Below are positions 16,497-23,226 of a stretch of 43,644 nucleotides of DNA, piece after piece (position 1 is the first letter of the stretch; the number at the start of each line of letters is the position of its first letter). This DNA comes from Clostridiales bacterium UBA1752 (GTDB taxonomy: Bacteria; Bacillota; Clostridia; Oscillospirales; CAG-382). Below the pieces are notes generated by a model, which was not told where the DNA came from, made no database searches, and was given only the letters and a program-made list of their open reading frames with translations. The position numbers and the translations under genes were made by a program. The stretch lies in contig DCHM01000017.1 in NCBI GenBank assembly GCA_002314835.1, forward strand, positions 1,233 through 44,876, written 5' to 3'.

Positions 16497-16577
16497 GTCG
16501 GCGATAGTTTATTCGGCGCAGAACGCAAAAGCGTGGGAACAGAACAAAAAATCCGCAGGTGAGTGACCCCTGCGGAT
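16497..16577 (+). repeat. Repeat element copy 2 (direct), includes the terminator of the GGDEF gene
   Basis: Begins GTCGG and carries the same 18-base core at 16515-16532 as copy 1, then AATCCGCAGG and its partner arm. In this copy the hairpin is oriented so that its T-run serves the minus strand. Confidence 0.65.
16546..16577 (-). terminator. Terminator of the diguanylate cyclase gene
   Basis: On the minus strand ATCCGCAGG (16577-16569) pairs with CCTGCGGAT (16559-16551) and six T follow. It lies 15 bases past the stop of the gene at 16592. Confidence 0.8.
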
Positions 16578-16591
16578 AAAATATTGCTCTT

Positions 16592-17722
16592 TTAACGGCT
16601 CTTGTCCATTTGCTGTTTGTTTTGATACATCATCGTATCTGCTCTGCCGACGAGCATTTCGAGTGAATTAAACTGACCTATGACCGTGCCGACCGCTACC
16701 GAGCAGTAGAGACCGCCGTACTGTTCTTTGTTTTGGTTGTTGATGTTTTGGATAGAGACTTCCCACTGGGCGAGCTTTTGCTGTGTTTCGGCTTCGTTTG
16801 CGCCCTCGATAATCATCAAAAATTCGTCGCCGCCTATGCGGAATGCACTGATGTTGTCTTGGTCGCAGATGTCGAGAATGCTCTGCGCACTGCGCTTTAA
16901 GAGCAGGTCGCCGTATTCGTGACCGTACGAGTCGTTGGCGGCCTTAAGTCCGTTGACGTCAAAAAACAGTATGCCGACCTGTTCGTCGGGCTTTGACATC
17001 GAGAGGACTTCTTTATAAAAGTTTTGGTTATACAGTCCCGTCAGCATATCGCGGCGGTTGAGTGTAGCAATGGCTATCTGGTTTTTTACGTGTTCGTCAC
17101 CGAGCCTTATGACGTGGAACATCAGCAGAGCGCACGAGCCTATCATTACGTATCTCGGCATAACGATATACAGCAGGATTTTGCCTACGCCGACGAGGTT
17201 GGGTGCGCTACTCCATTCGCCTATTTCGGGGAAGATATTAGTGGCTATCAGTATCAGCTCTTGGAATAGCGGCACGTCCCACGTGCCGAGCAGATAACCC
17301 AATACGGGAGTTATTGTAGTGCAGATAAGCGAAGCTGCGAGCGCGCAGATGCCGAGCTTTTTGGACCTGTAAAGCATCGCCATAAACATCGGGAACAGCA
17401 GCATTATCGTCGTGTGGAAGGTAAGCAGCGTGTTGACAGATGCGGTAACTATTGATGCCGCCAGTAAAACGTAATATTTGGTTTTGGGATTTGACAGCAG
17501 GGAGTTGTTTATCTGCATCGCAATGAGCGGCACCAATACGGCTATCGCGGGGACTGCGGAACCGATACGCATTTCGTCAACGCCGACCCTGAATATGCCG
17601 ATTTCGTTAATAATCCAGCAAAACGCGATGCCGATGACAGCTACTATCATTACGAGCATAGAGTATCTGTTTGGCTTGACTTCGGTCTCGTTGACAAATA
17701 TGTTTCTTTCGGAATTTATCAT
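16592..17722 (-). CDS. Membrane diguanylate cyclase (GGDEF domain)
   Basis: A 376-residue protein. About six hydrophobic segments between residues 20 and 205 form a membrane sensor module of no clear family. The GGDEF domain spans about 215-372, with the metal motif FFDVNGLKAANDSYGH (around D255) and the intact active-site loop G297-G-D-E-F301, so c-di-GMP synthesis is expected. The inhibitory I-site RxxD five residues upstream is absent (QDNI), so product inhibition there is unlikely. AGGAG 8 bases before the ATG supports the start. It has its own promoter immediately after the stop of the upstream gene. No EAL or HD-GYP gene or recognised c-di-GMP riboswitch is in the window. Confidence 0.9.
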   Translation of the reverse strand: MINSERNIFVNETEVKPNRYSMLVMIVAVIGIAFCWIINEIGIFRVGVDEMRIGSAVPAIAVLVPLIAMQINNSLLSNPKTKYYVLLAASIVTASVNTLLTFHTTIMLLFPMFMAMLYRSKKLGICALAASLICTTITPVLGYLLGTWDVPLFQELILIATNIFPEIGEWSSAPNLVGVGKILLYIVMPRYVMIGSCALLMFHVIRLGDEHVKNQIAIATLNRRDMLTGLYNQNFYKEVLSMSKPDEQVGILFFDVNGLKAANDSYGHEYGDLLLKRSAQSILDICDQDNISAFRIGGDEFLMIIEGANEAETQQKLAQWEVSIQNINNQNKEQYGGLYCSVAVGTVIGQFNSLEMLVGRADTMMYQNKQQMDKSR

Positions 17723-17751
17723 AGAGGTGACTCCTGATATTTGATAATACT

Positions 17752-17780
17752 ATTATAAGTCATAAAACGTTTAAAAGCAA
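17752..17780 (-). promoter_or_regulatory. sigma-A promoter of the diguanylate cyclase gene
   Basis: On the minus strand TTGCTT (17780-17775), a 17-bp spacer and TATAAT (17757-17752). It has the same hexamers and spacing as the pgeF promoter. Confidence 0.75.
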
Positions 17781-17789
17781 GTCAAAATG

Positions 17790-19181
17790 TCAAAAAAGCA
17801 GATTGTCGGTAAAAACATCCGTAAAATCGTCGTCCGCGGCGAGGTCAACGTATCGCGAGAGCGAAACGATGCGCCTTGCCTCTGCTTTTGCAGCCTCGTC
17901 GGTCAGCATCATAGCCGCTCCGTATGCGGCGGCGTTGCCGAGCTGCACCGTTTTTGCCTGCAGCTCACTCGGTATCAAGCCTGTGCGTGCGGCACTGCAC
18001 GGATTAACGGCACTGCCGAGACCGCCTGCGAGATAGAGCGTATCTATATCCTGCACGGCTACGCCTGAGTGCTTTAACAGCAGTGCAATGCCCGTGGCGA
18101 TGGCGGATTTTGCGAGCTGAAACTCTCTGACGTCTCCTTCACACAGCTCTACGCCGTCAAAATATTGACTGCCGTTCATGCTGCCGTCCTGCTTTATTGC
18201 ACCTTTTGACAGCAAATACGCTGCGGCGTCTATCAATCCGCTGCCGCAAAAGCCCTTTGCAGGCTTGCCGCCTACCGTATAAACCATGCCGTCCTCGCCG
18301 ACTGCGTTTATCGCACCGTCTATCGCAGGAGTGCCGTTTTTGATGCCGTAGCCTTCAAAGCAGGGGCCTGCCGCGGCAGAGCAGACGTATAGCCTGCCGC
18401 CGTGCCACAGCGCCGTTTCGCCGTTTGTGCCGATATCGCAGAGCAAAGCAGTATTTGTTTTAGACGTCATGCCCGACGCGAGTATTGCTGTCACGAGGTC
18501 TGCCCCTGCAAAAGAATGTATGCAGGGCGGATAATATACGCCGTCTGTTTCACTGTCAAACAACGTGGGGGAGGTGTAGGGCGACGCTCCGAGCGGCGCG
18601 GGATTTATGCCGCTCGCTATCAAAAGCATAGTCGTATTGCCAGTATAAATTACCTTTTGCGCATCTGCCGTCTCTTTGCAAATTGCCTGCATCAGCGCGT
18701 CTTTTAGCGGTTCTACGCCGTTTTTGATGCCGTATTCTATACGGCTGATTACGTCGGCACCGTAGCGCCTCTGAGGGTTTTCAAGCGCCGTACTGCTTAT
18801 ATATTTGCCGCTTTTAAGGTCGTATTTGCTCACGACGACGGTAGTCGTGCCGATGTCGGCGGCACATCCTATGCCGACGTCGCCTGACGGCTTTATATCC
18901 TTTTGCGTCGGCAGAGCTATGGCGGTCAAAGCGTCCTTGGTAATATAAACGCTGCAATCGCCGTCAATAACCGTGTGGCAGGCGAGGCGGTATCTTTCGC
19001 CGCCGTCGTCCGAAATGCCGTCGTGCAGTCTGCCGTAGCAGAGCACCGAGCATTTGCCGCATATTCCCTTGCCGCCGCATCCGCGGCACAAAACGAATCC
19101 GGCGTCCGATGCGGCGTCTATCAATAGGCTGCCGCGCTCGGCTGTATAGCCGCGTCCGTTAATAGTCAAAATACAATTCAT
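17790..19181 (-). CDS. [2Fe-2S] ferredoxin-ASKHA ATPase, RACo-like (DUF4445 family)
   Basis: A 463-residue protein. The N-terminal ferredoxin domain (1-85) has the [2Fe-2S] ligands C35-x5-C41-x2-C44 and C68. The C-terminal ASKHA-type ATPase starts at ADIGTTTVVV (about 109-118) and continues to LYLAGGLGSAVNP, with FCGSGLIDAAAYLL in between. RACo proteins reactivate corrinoid iron-sulfur and methyltransferase proteins by ATP-driven one-electron reduction. This one is shorter than the roughly 630 residues usual for RACo, with the linker and middle domain much reduced. No corrinoid protein, methyltransferase or B12 gene is nearby, so its partner is elsewhere. No good ribosome site precedes the ATG, and the terminator of the upstream gene lies immediately before it. 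Confidence 0.82.
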   Translation of the reverse strand: MNCILTINGRGYTAERGSLLIDAASDAGFVLCRGCGGKGICGKCSVLCYGRLHDGISDDGGERYRLACHTVIDGDCSVYITKDALTAIALPTQKDIKPSGDVGIGCAADIGTTTVVVSKYDLKSGKYISSTALENPQRRYGADVISRIEYGIKNGVEPLKDALMQAICKETADAQKVIYTGNTTMLLIASGINPAPLGASPYTSPTLFDSETDGVYYPPCIHSFAGADLVTAILASGMTSKTNTALLCDIGTNGETALWHGGRLYVCSAAAGPCFEGYGIKNGTPAIDGAINAVGEDGMVYTVGGKPAKGFCGSGLIDAAAYLLSKGAIKQDGSMNGSQYFDGVELCEGDVREFQLAKSAIATGIALLLKHSGVAVQDIDTLYLAGGLGSAVNPCSAARTGLIPSELQAKTVQLGNAAAYGAAMMLTDEAAKAEARRIVSLSRYVDLAADDDFTDVFTDNLLF

Positions 19182-19186
19182 ACCGT

Positions 19187-19215
19187 AAAAAAGCCGTAGG
19201 TCAATATCCTACGGC
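19187..19215 (-). terminator. Terminator of the small lipoprotein gene
   Basis: On the minus strand GCCGTAGG (19215-19208), a 7-base loop and CCTACGGC (19200-19193) are followed by six T (19192-19187). It lies only 6 bases before the start codon of the RACo-like gene, so that gene depends on readthrough or on an unseen promoter. Confidence 0.8.
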
Positions 19216-19223
19216 AAATAAGT

Positions 19224-19868
19224 TTATTTTACACTGCCGTCCGGATTGATGGTAAGTGTGCCTAACGCTGACATGATGCCGATTTCGACGTTGCTGTATA
19301 TGCCGTTAAACGGCCAAGTGGCTCCTACGTCAAAGGTGAGGCTGCCGTCTGCGTTTCGCGTAACCGTGCGGCTCTGGGTGACAAACTCAAATATCGCCGT
19401 TTCGGATTCGTAATGCTCGAGCGCGGGAGTGGAGTAGTAAAACTCTTTGTCTCCGATAATTACTACGCCCGAATTGTTGCGTGCCGAAGCGATAATCTGC
19501 TTGCTCGTCAGCTTGACGCTGACAGTAACAGCCACGTCGAGCTCGCTCGTGGAAACGAGCGTCACGTCGGCAGACAGCTTGCACAGACACGGGTAATCGG
19601 TCTCAAACGTGCATTCGTAATCAACTGCGCCGATGGGCGTGACGGTACTGCTTACCTCGGCGTCTTTGCTTACGCTTTGCGAGACGTCCTCGGGCTCAGA
19701 CTCGTCAAAATCGCTCGTCTCGTTGTATGAAACTGCGTCGTCGCTGATTTCGGTTATTTTGCTGACGTTATCAGAAACGTCACTGTTATTATTTATGCCT
19801 CTTTGAGAGCAGGAAGCTGTGGCTATGACTATCGACAGTATCAAAAGTACCGTAAAAAATCTTTTCAT
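19224..19868 (-). CDS. Small lipoprotein of unknown function
   Basis: About 214 residues from the start at 19868, chosen because AAGGAGG sits 6 bases upstream; an in-frame ATG at 19886 lies before that site. The signal peptide ends in TASC, a usable lipobox. A Ser/Asp/Glu-rich linker of about 50 residues follows, then a compact beta-rich domain of about 130 residues with alternating strands (LVSTSELDVAVTVSVKL, then the motif TFDVGATWPFNG). I do not recognise the domain. It is probably anchored on the outer face of the membrane. It has its own promoter and terminator. Confidence 0.7.
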   Translation of the reverse strand: MKRFFTVLLILSIVIATASCSQRGINNNSDVSDNVSKITEISDDAVSYNETSDFDESEPEDVSQSVSKDAEVSSTVTPIGAVDYECTFETDYPCLCKLSADVTLVSTSELDVAVTVSVKLTSKQIIASARNNSGVVIIGDKEFYYSTPALEHYESETAIFEFVTQSRTVTRNADGSLTFDVGATWPFNGIYSNVEIGIMSALGTLTINPDGSVK

Positions 19869-19894
19869 GCAAACCTCCTTAATCATTTGATAAT

Positions 19895-19923
19895 ATTATA
19901 ACAGATATCCGTTTTAAAATCAA
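19895..19923 (-). promoter_or_regulatory. sigma-A promoter of the small lipoprotein gene
   Basis: On the minus strand TTGATT (19923-19918), a 17-bp spacer and TATAAT (19900-19895). It is back to back with the promoter at 19931-19959. Confidence 0.8.
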
Positions 19924-19930
19924 TACCCAC

Positions 19931-19959
19931 TTGACACGGATAAAAATAGTATATATAAT
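19931..19959 (+). promoter_or_regulatory. sigma-A promoter of the M42 peptidase gene
   Basis: TTGACA (19931-19936), a 17-bp spacer and TATAAT (19954-19959), then CAGGAGG before the ATG at 19981. Confidence 0.9.
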
Positions 19960-19980
19960 AAGTACAGGAGGTATAAAACC

Positions 19981-21000
19981 ATGTTTGACAGAGATTATTA
20001 CCTAGACAAATTTAAAGAATTGCTCGCCATAGACAGCACCACCGGACTTTATAGAGAAATACAGGAGTATATCGTTGCCGAATGTGCCAAGCTCGGCATC
20101 GACGCCTTTGAATGCAACAAGGGCGGAGTAATCGCCGACCTCGGCGGCACGGGCGACGCGCTCTGCATTACTGCGCACCTCGACGACATCGGACTGATGG
20201 TCAGACACATCAATGCCGACGGTACGCTGAACGTCTGCTCAGTCGGTGGACTGCATCCCTTTAACTGCTTTGCCGAGAACGTCAGGATTTTGACCCGTGA
20301 CGGCAAGGTTTATACCGGCACGGTTTGCCGCACTCCAAACTCGATACACGTTACCGAGGAGGAAACCAGAGGCACGCTGCTGAACTACCGCAAGAACGTT
20401 TGCGTCGTCCTCGACGCCGACGTCAAAAACGCGTCCGACGTCAGAGCACTCGGCATCGAAACGGGCGACTATATTTCGCTCGAGCCGAGATTTGCGATTT
20501 CAAACGGCTATCTCAAATCTAGGTTTATAGACGATAAAGCCTGCGCCGCAGTTATGCTCGCCGCTATGAATGAGATTAAAACGCGCAAGACCGGTCGCAA
20601 GGTATATTTTTACTTCTCTGTTTATGAGGAAATCGGTCACGGCACCTCTTATCTGCCGAATGACGTCAAGGATATAGTTGCTATCGACATAGCCCCCACG
20701 GGTCCCGAGCAAAACAGCGACGAACGCAAGGTCTCTGTTTTTGCACAAGATTCGAGAGCCCCTTATCACTACGAGCTTACCAATGAGCTCAGAGAGCTCG
20801 CCATAAATAACGGCATCGACTACGTGATGGACGTATTTACTCCTCACTACGGCAGTGACGGCGAAACCTCGATAACCGCAGGCTACGACGTGCGCCACGC
20901 CGCTATCGGCCCCGGCACCGCCAACAGCCACGGCTATGAACGCACCCATATAGACGGCATCAAAAACACCTACGACCTCTTGATGGCTCTGCTGAAATAA
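19981..21000 (+). CDS. M42 family metallo-aminopeptidase
   Basis: A 339-residue cytoplasmic dinuclear zinc aminopeptidase of the glutamyl aminopeptidase/TET type, which trims N-terminal residues from peptides. The expected ligands are seen: H66 and D68 in ITAHLDDIG, D185 in RFIDDKAC, the catalytic E216 and ligand E217 in YEEIGHG, D236 in AIDIAPTG and H323 in YERTHIDG. A PDZ-like insertion lies at about 80-165. The length is typical for the family. Some relatives are annotated as cellulase M or FrvX; there is no evidence here for glycan activity. It is a single-gene unit. Confidence 0.9.
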   Translation: MFDRDYYLDKFKELLAIDSTTGLYREIQEYIVAECAKLGIDAFECNKGGVIADLGGTGDALCITAHLDDIGLMVRHINADGTLNVCSVGGLHPFNCFAENVRILTRDGKVYTGTVCRTPNSIHVTEEETRGTLLNYRKNVCVVLDADVKNASDVRALGIETGDYISLEPRFAISNGYLKSRFIDDKACAAVMLAAMNEIKTRKTGRKVYFYFSVYEEIGHGTSYLPNDVKDIVAIDIAPTGPEQNSDERKVSVFAQDSRAPYHYELTNELRELAINNGIDYVMDVFTPHYGSDGETSITAGYDVRHAAIGPGTANSHGYERTHIDGIKNTYDLLMALLK

Positions 21001-21015
21001 TCTTTTTAACCAAAT

Positions 21016-21052
21016 AAAGGAGTATAAGCCACTGCGGCATATACTCCTTTTT
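21016..21052 (+). terminator. Terminator between the M42 peptidase and gluQ genes
   Basis: AAAGGAGTATA (21016-21026) pairs with TATACTCCTTT (21040-21050), followed by further T. It can also serve the converging gluQ gene. Confidence 0.8.
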
Positions 21053-21075
21053 GTTATAAAAAATACCACAGCGAT

Positions 21076-22002
21076 TTAACTTCCCAAAATCACGCTCGGG
21101 TCGATGGCTATATCGCCTTTGCCGAGCTTTTTAATATCAAATATCTGCAAAAGCTCGTTTGCGCTCATTTCGGTCAGCTTGTCGGTTAGCCCTGCAAAAT
21201 ACGCGAGCGCACCGATAATCCTTTGAGGTCTGACGCTCTGTCTCAAAACGCCGAGGTCGAGGTCGAGGTCGCGCTTTGACAGCTTGCGGCCGCCTTCACC
21301 GACGAGCATGGGAACGTGGCAATATTCGGGTGCGGCGGCGCCCTGCAGTCTGTGCAGGTAAATCTGTCTCGCCGTAGAGCCGAGCAGGTCACAGCCGCGT
21401 ACGACTTGGTTTACTCCGCCTGCGATGTCGTCCACGACTACGGCGAGCTGATAAGCATAGCTACCGTCGGCTTTTTGCAAAACAAAGTCACCGCATTCCA
21501 AGGCTAAGTTCTCGCTGATTTCGCCGTAAACCGTGTCGCAAAAGGTTATCGTTTCGTCGGGCACTATCAGCCTCACGCAGTGCGGTTGCAGGGCGATTTG
21601 CTGTTTGACATCGTCGCTCGCATAGCGGCAGGTGCCGGTGTAAACCGAGTGCCCGTCGCTCGCGTGTGGTGCCGAAGCGGCGTGCAGGTCGCCTCTGGTG
21701 CATCTGCAGTCGAAAGTCAGCCCTCTCGCCCTAAAGCCTTTTAGCACCTCTGCGTAAACGTCACTGCGAGTGTGCTGATAAGGCATTTCTCTGTCCCAGT
21801 CGAGCCCGAGCCACGTAAGGTCAGACTTGATAAGCTCTGCAAAATGCTCGGTACAGCGCACGGTATCGAGGTCTTCGATACGCATAACCATTTCTCCGCC
21901 CCTTGACCGCGAGCAAAGCCACGCCATGAGCGAAGCAAACACGTTGCCCATGTGCATCCTGCCGCTCGGCGAAGGGGCAAAGCGCCCGACTGTCTTTTGC
22001 AT
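21076..22002 (-). CDS. gluQ: Glutamyl-Q tRNA(Asp) synthetase
   Basis: A 308-residue paralog of the glutamyl-tRNA synthetase catalytic domain without the anticodon-binding domain. It attaches glutamate to queuosine in tRNA-Asp. The HIGH-like motif is SGRMHMGN (H17), the ATP loop KLSKR stands for KMSKS, and the zinc site CRC with YTGTCRY is present at about residues 100-128. The family is commonest in Proteobacteria but does occur in Firmicutes. AAGGAAG precedes the ATG, with a promoter at 22027-22055. Confidence 0.88.
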   Translation of the reverse strand: MQKTVGRFAPSPSGRMHMGNVFASLMAWLCSRSRGGEMVMRIEDLDTVRCTEHFAELIKSDLTWLGLDWDREMPYQHTRSDVYAEVLKGFRARGLTFDCRCTRGDLHAASAPHASDGHSVYTGTCRYASDDVKQQIALQPHCVRLIVPDETITFCDTVYGEISENLALECGDFVLQKADGSYAYQLAVVVDDIAGGVNQVVRGCDLLGSTARQIYLHRLQGAAAPEYCHVPMLVGEGGRKLSKRDLDLDLGVLRQSVRPQRIIGALAYFAGLTDKLTEMSANELLQIFDIKKLGKGDIAIDPSVILGS

Positions 22003-22026
22003 TACTTATCACTTCCTTTGCAATGC

Positions 22027-22055
22027 ATTATACCTTATTTACTACGCAAATGCAA
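22027..22055 (-). promoter_or_regulatory. sigma-A promoter of gluQ
   Basis: On the minus strand TTGCAT (22055-22050), a 17-bp spacer and TATAAT (22032-22027). The -35 box abuts the cotJC stop codon, so gluQ can be expressed apart from the spore genes. Confidence 0.7.
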
Positions 22056-22655
22056 TCACTTGCGGTCAAATTTGGGATTATAAGCGTAAAAGTTTTTGTA
22101 ATCGAGGTTATCCTGTATAACTCTGAGGCTTTCGCCAAAGCGTTGATAATGGACGATTTCTCTTTCTCTCAAAAACTTGATAGGGTCTCTCACGTCGGGG
22201 TCATCGACGAGGCGCAGGATGTTGTCATAAGTAAGTCGCGCCTTTTGCTCTGCCGCCATATCCTCGCTGATGTCGGCGATGGCGTCGCCCGTGCTCTGGA
22301 ACGTGAGCGCGGAAAACGGGATACCGCCTGCAGATTCGGGATAGACCGCAGTTGTGTGGTCAACAAAATACGGCGCAAAGCCTGCGTCCTGCAGCTCTTT
22401 TGCGCTCATGCCGCGCGTTAACTGATAAAATATCGCGCTTATCATCTCCATGTGTCCGAGCTCCTCCGAGCCGATGTCGGTCAGCGTGCCGACTACCTCG
22501 TTGTAGGGCATCGAATATCTCTGAGACAAATATCTCATCGCGGCGCCGAGCTCTCCGTCGGGGCCGCCGAGCTGTGTGAGTATCAGCTTGGCGAGCATGG
22601 GATTGGGATTTGTTATCTTTACGGGATATTGCAAAGTACGGTTATATGTCCACAT
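22056..22655 (-). CDS. cotJC: Spore coat protein CotJC, manganese-catalase family
   Basis: A 199-residue ferritin-like four-helix protein. The sequence starts MWTYNRTLQYPVKI as in other CotJC proteins, and has the E-x-x-H metal motif in GSEELGHMEMI and a second REREIVHYQRFGE near the C-terminus. CotJC is part of the inner coat or forespore-surface layer made in the mother cell. Some relatives show manganese catalase activity, and the metal ligands here look intact. It is the last gene of cotJABC. Confidence 0.95.
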   Translation of the reverse strand: MWTYNRTLQYPVKITNPNPMLAKLILTQLGGPDGELGAAMRYLSQRYSMPYNEVVGTLTDIGSEELGHMEMISAIFYQLTRGMSAKELQDAGFAPYFVDHTTAVYPESAGGIPFSALTFQSTGDAIADISEDMAAEQKARLTYDNILRLVDDPDVRDPIKFLREREIVHYQRFGESLRVIQDNLDYKNFYAYNPKFDRK

Positions 22656-22658
22656 AGA

Positions 22659-22913
22659 TTAAGCCTCCGTTTCTATCTGCCACGGCCAGGGATTGTCTAT
22701 CCAATTCCAGCCCTCGCTCTTGGTTGCGGCGGCGGTCAAAGGTCCGTATTTGGTTTCATAATCGTTTAGCGCGTTTTGGCGTCTTATTTGCATCCTGCGG
22801 AAATATTCCATTGCTTTTTTGTCGCCGGGGTGGGTGTCGAGGAAAAGGACGGCTTCGTGCAGTGCAAAGCAAGACTGCTGCACCGCGAGCATTGATTTTT
22901 GCTTGTCTGTCAT
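22659..22913 (-). CDS. cotJB: Spore coat protein CotJB
   Basis: 84 residues, with the family motifs FALHEAVLFLDTHPGD, NALNDYETKYGPL and W-x-W-x-x-x-P-W-P-W near the end. It is a small partner of CotJC in the spore coat. It overlaps cotJA by 4 bases and ends 3 bases before cotJC, so the three are one translationally coupled unit. Confidence 0.95.
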   Translation of the reverse strand: MTDKQKSMLAVQQSCFALHEAVLFLDTHPGDKKAMEYFRRMQIRRQNALNDYETKYGPLTAAATKSEGWNWIDNPWPWQIETEA

Positions 22914-23092
22914 CCTCTGCCTCCTTTGAACGGCAGGTCGAGGCTCGCAAATACCGTGCCGACGTAAAAGCCGTCTTTTTCGTCATACAGGTTTTCAAAC
23001 CTCTGCATCGGCACGTACGCCATGGCGAGTGCTATCTGCTGAGGAAATATATCCTGAGACATATCAGGCATCATGTTGTCTATATTATTCAT
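22910..23092 (-). CDS. cotJA: Spore coat associated protein CotJA
   Basis: 60 residues, with the family motif ALAMAYVPMQRFENLYD. It is the first gene of the cotJABC unit. AAGGAG lies about 7 bases before the ATG. It marks the organism as an endospore former. Confidence 0.92.
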   Translation of the reverse strand: MNNIDNMMPDMSQDIFPQQIALAMAYVPMQRFENLYDEKDGFYVGTVFASLDLPFKGGRG

Positions 23093-23128
23093 AAATAAAT
23101 CTCCTTGTCAGAGCGTCTGCTCTATGAC

Positions 23129-23157
23129 TAATATATGCAAAAAATCGTCATAATGAC
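23129..23157 (-). promoter_or_regulatory. sigma-E-like promoter of cotJABC
   Basis: On the minus strand GTCATT (23157-23152), a 14-bp spacer and CATATATTA (23137-23129) fit the sigma-E pattern of an ATA-type -35 and CATAnnnTA -10. In Bacillus subtilis cotJABC is transcribed by sigma-E in the mother cell. A CAGAGC/GCTCTG hairpin (23109-23124) lies in the leader. Confidence 0.65.
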
Positions 23158-23170
23158 AACAAGATTTTTG

Positions 23171-23199
23171 TTGATTTTTCAGCTTGAAAAGAGTATAAT
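23171..23199 (+). promoter_or_regulatory. sigma-A promoter of the solute-binding lipoprotein gene
   Basis: TTGATT (23171-23176), a 17-bp spacer and TATAAT (23194-23199), with AAGGAGGAG at about 23212-23220 before the ATG at 23227. Confidence 0.8.
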
Positions 23200-23226
23200 C
23201 TAAAATACCATAAGGAGGAGATTAAA

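Noticed and set aside
16338..16577. CRISPR-like array between gdhA and the GGDEF gene
   Set aside because: Only two direct copies of the core, unequal spacing and one inverted copy; no cas genes.
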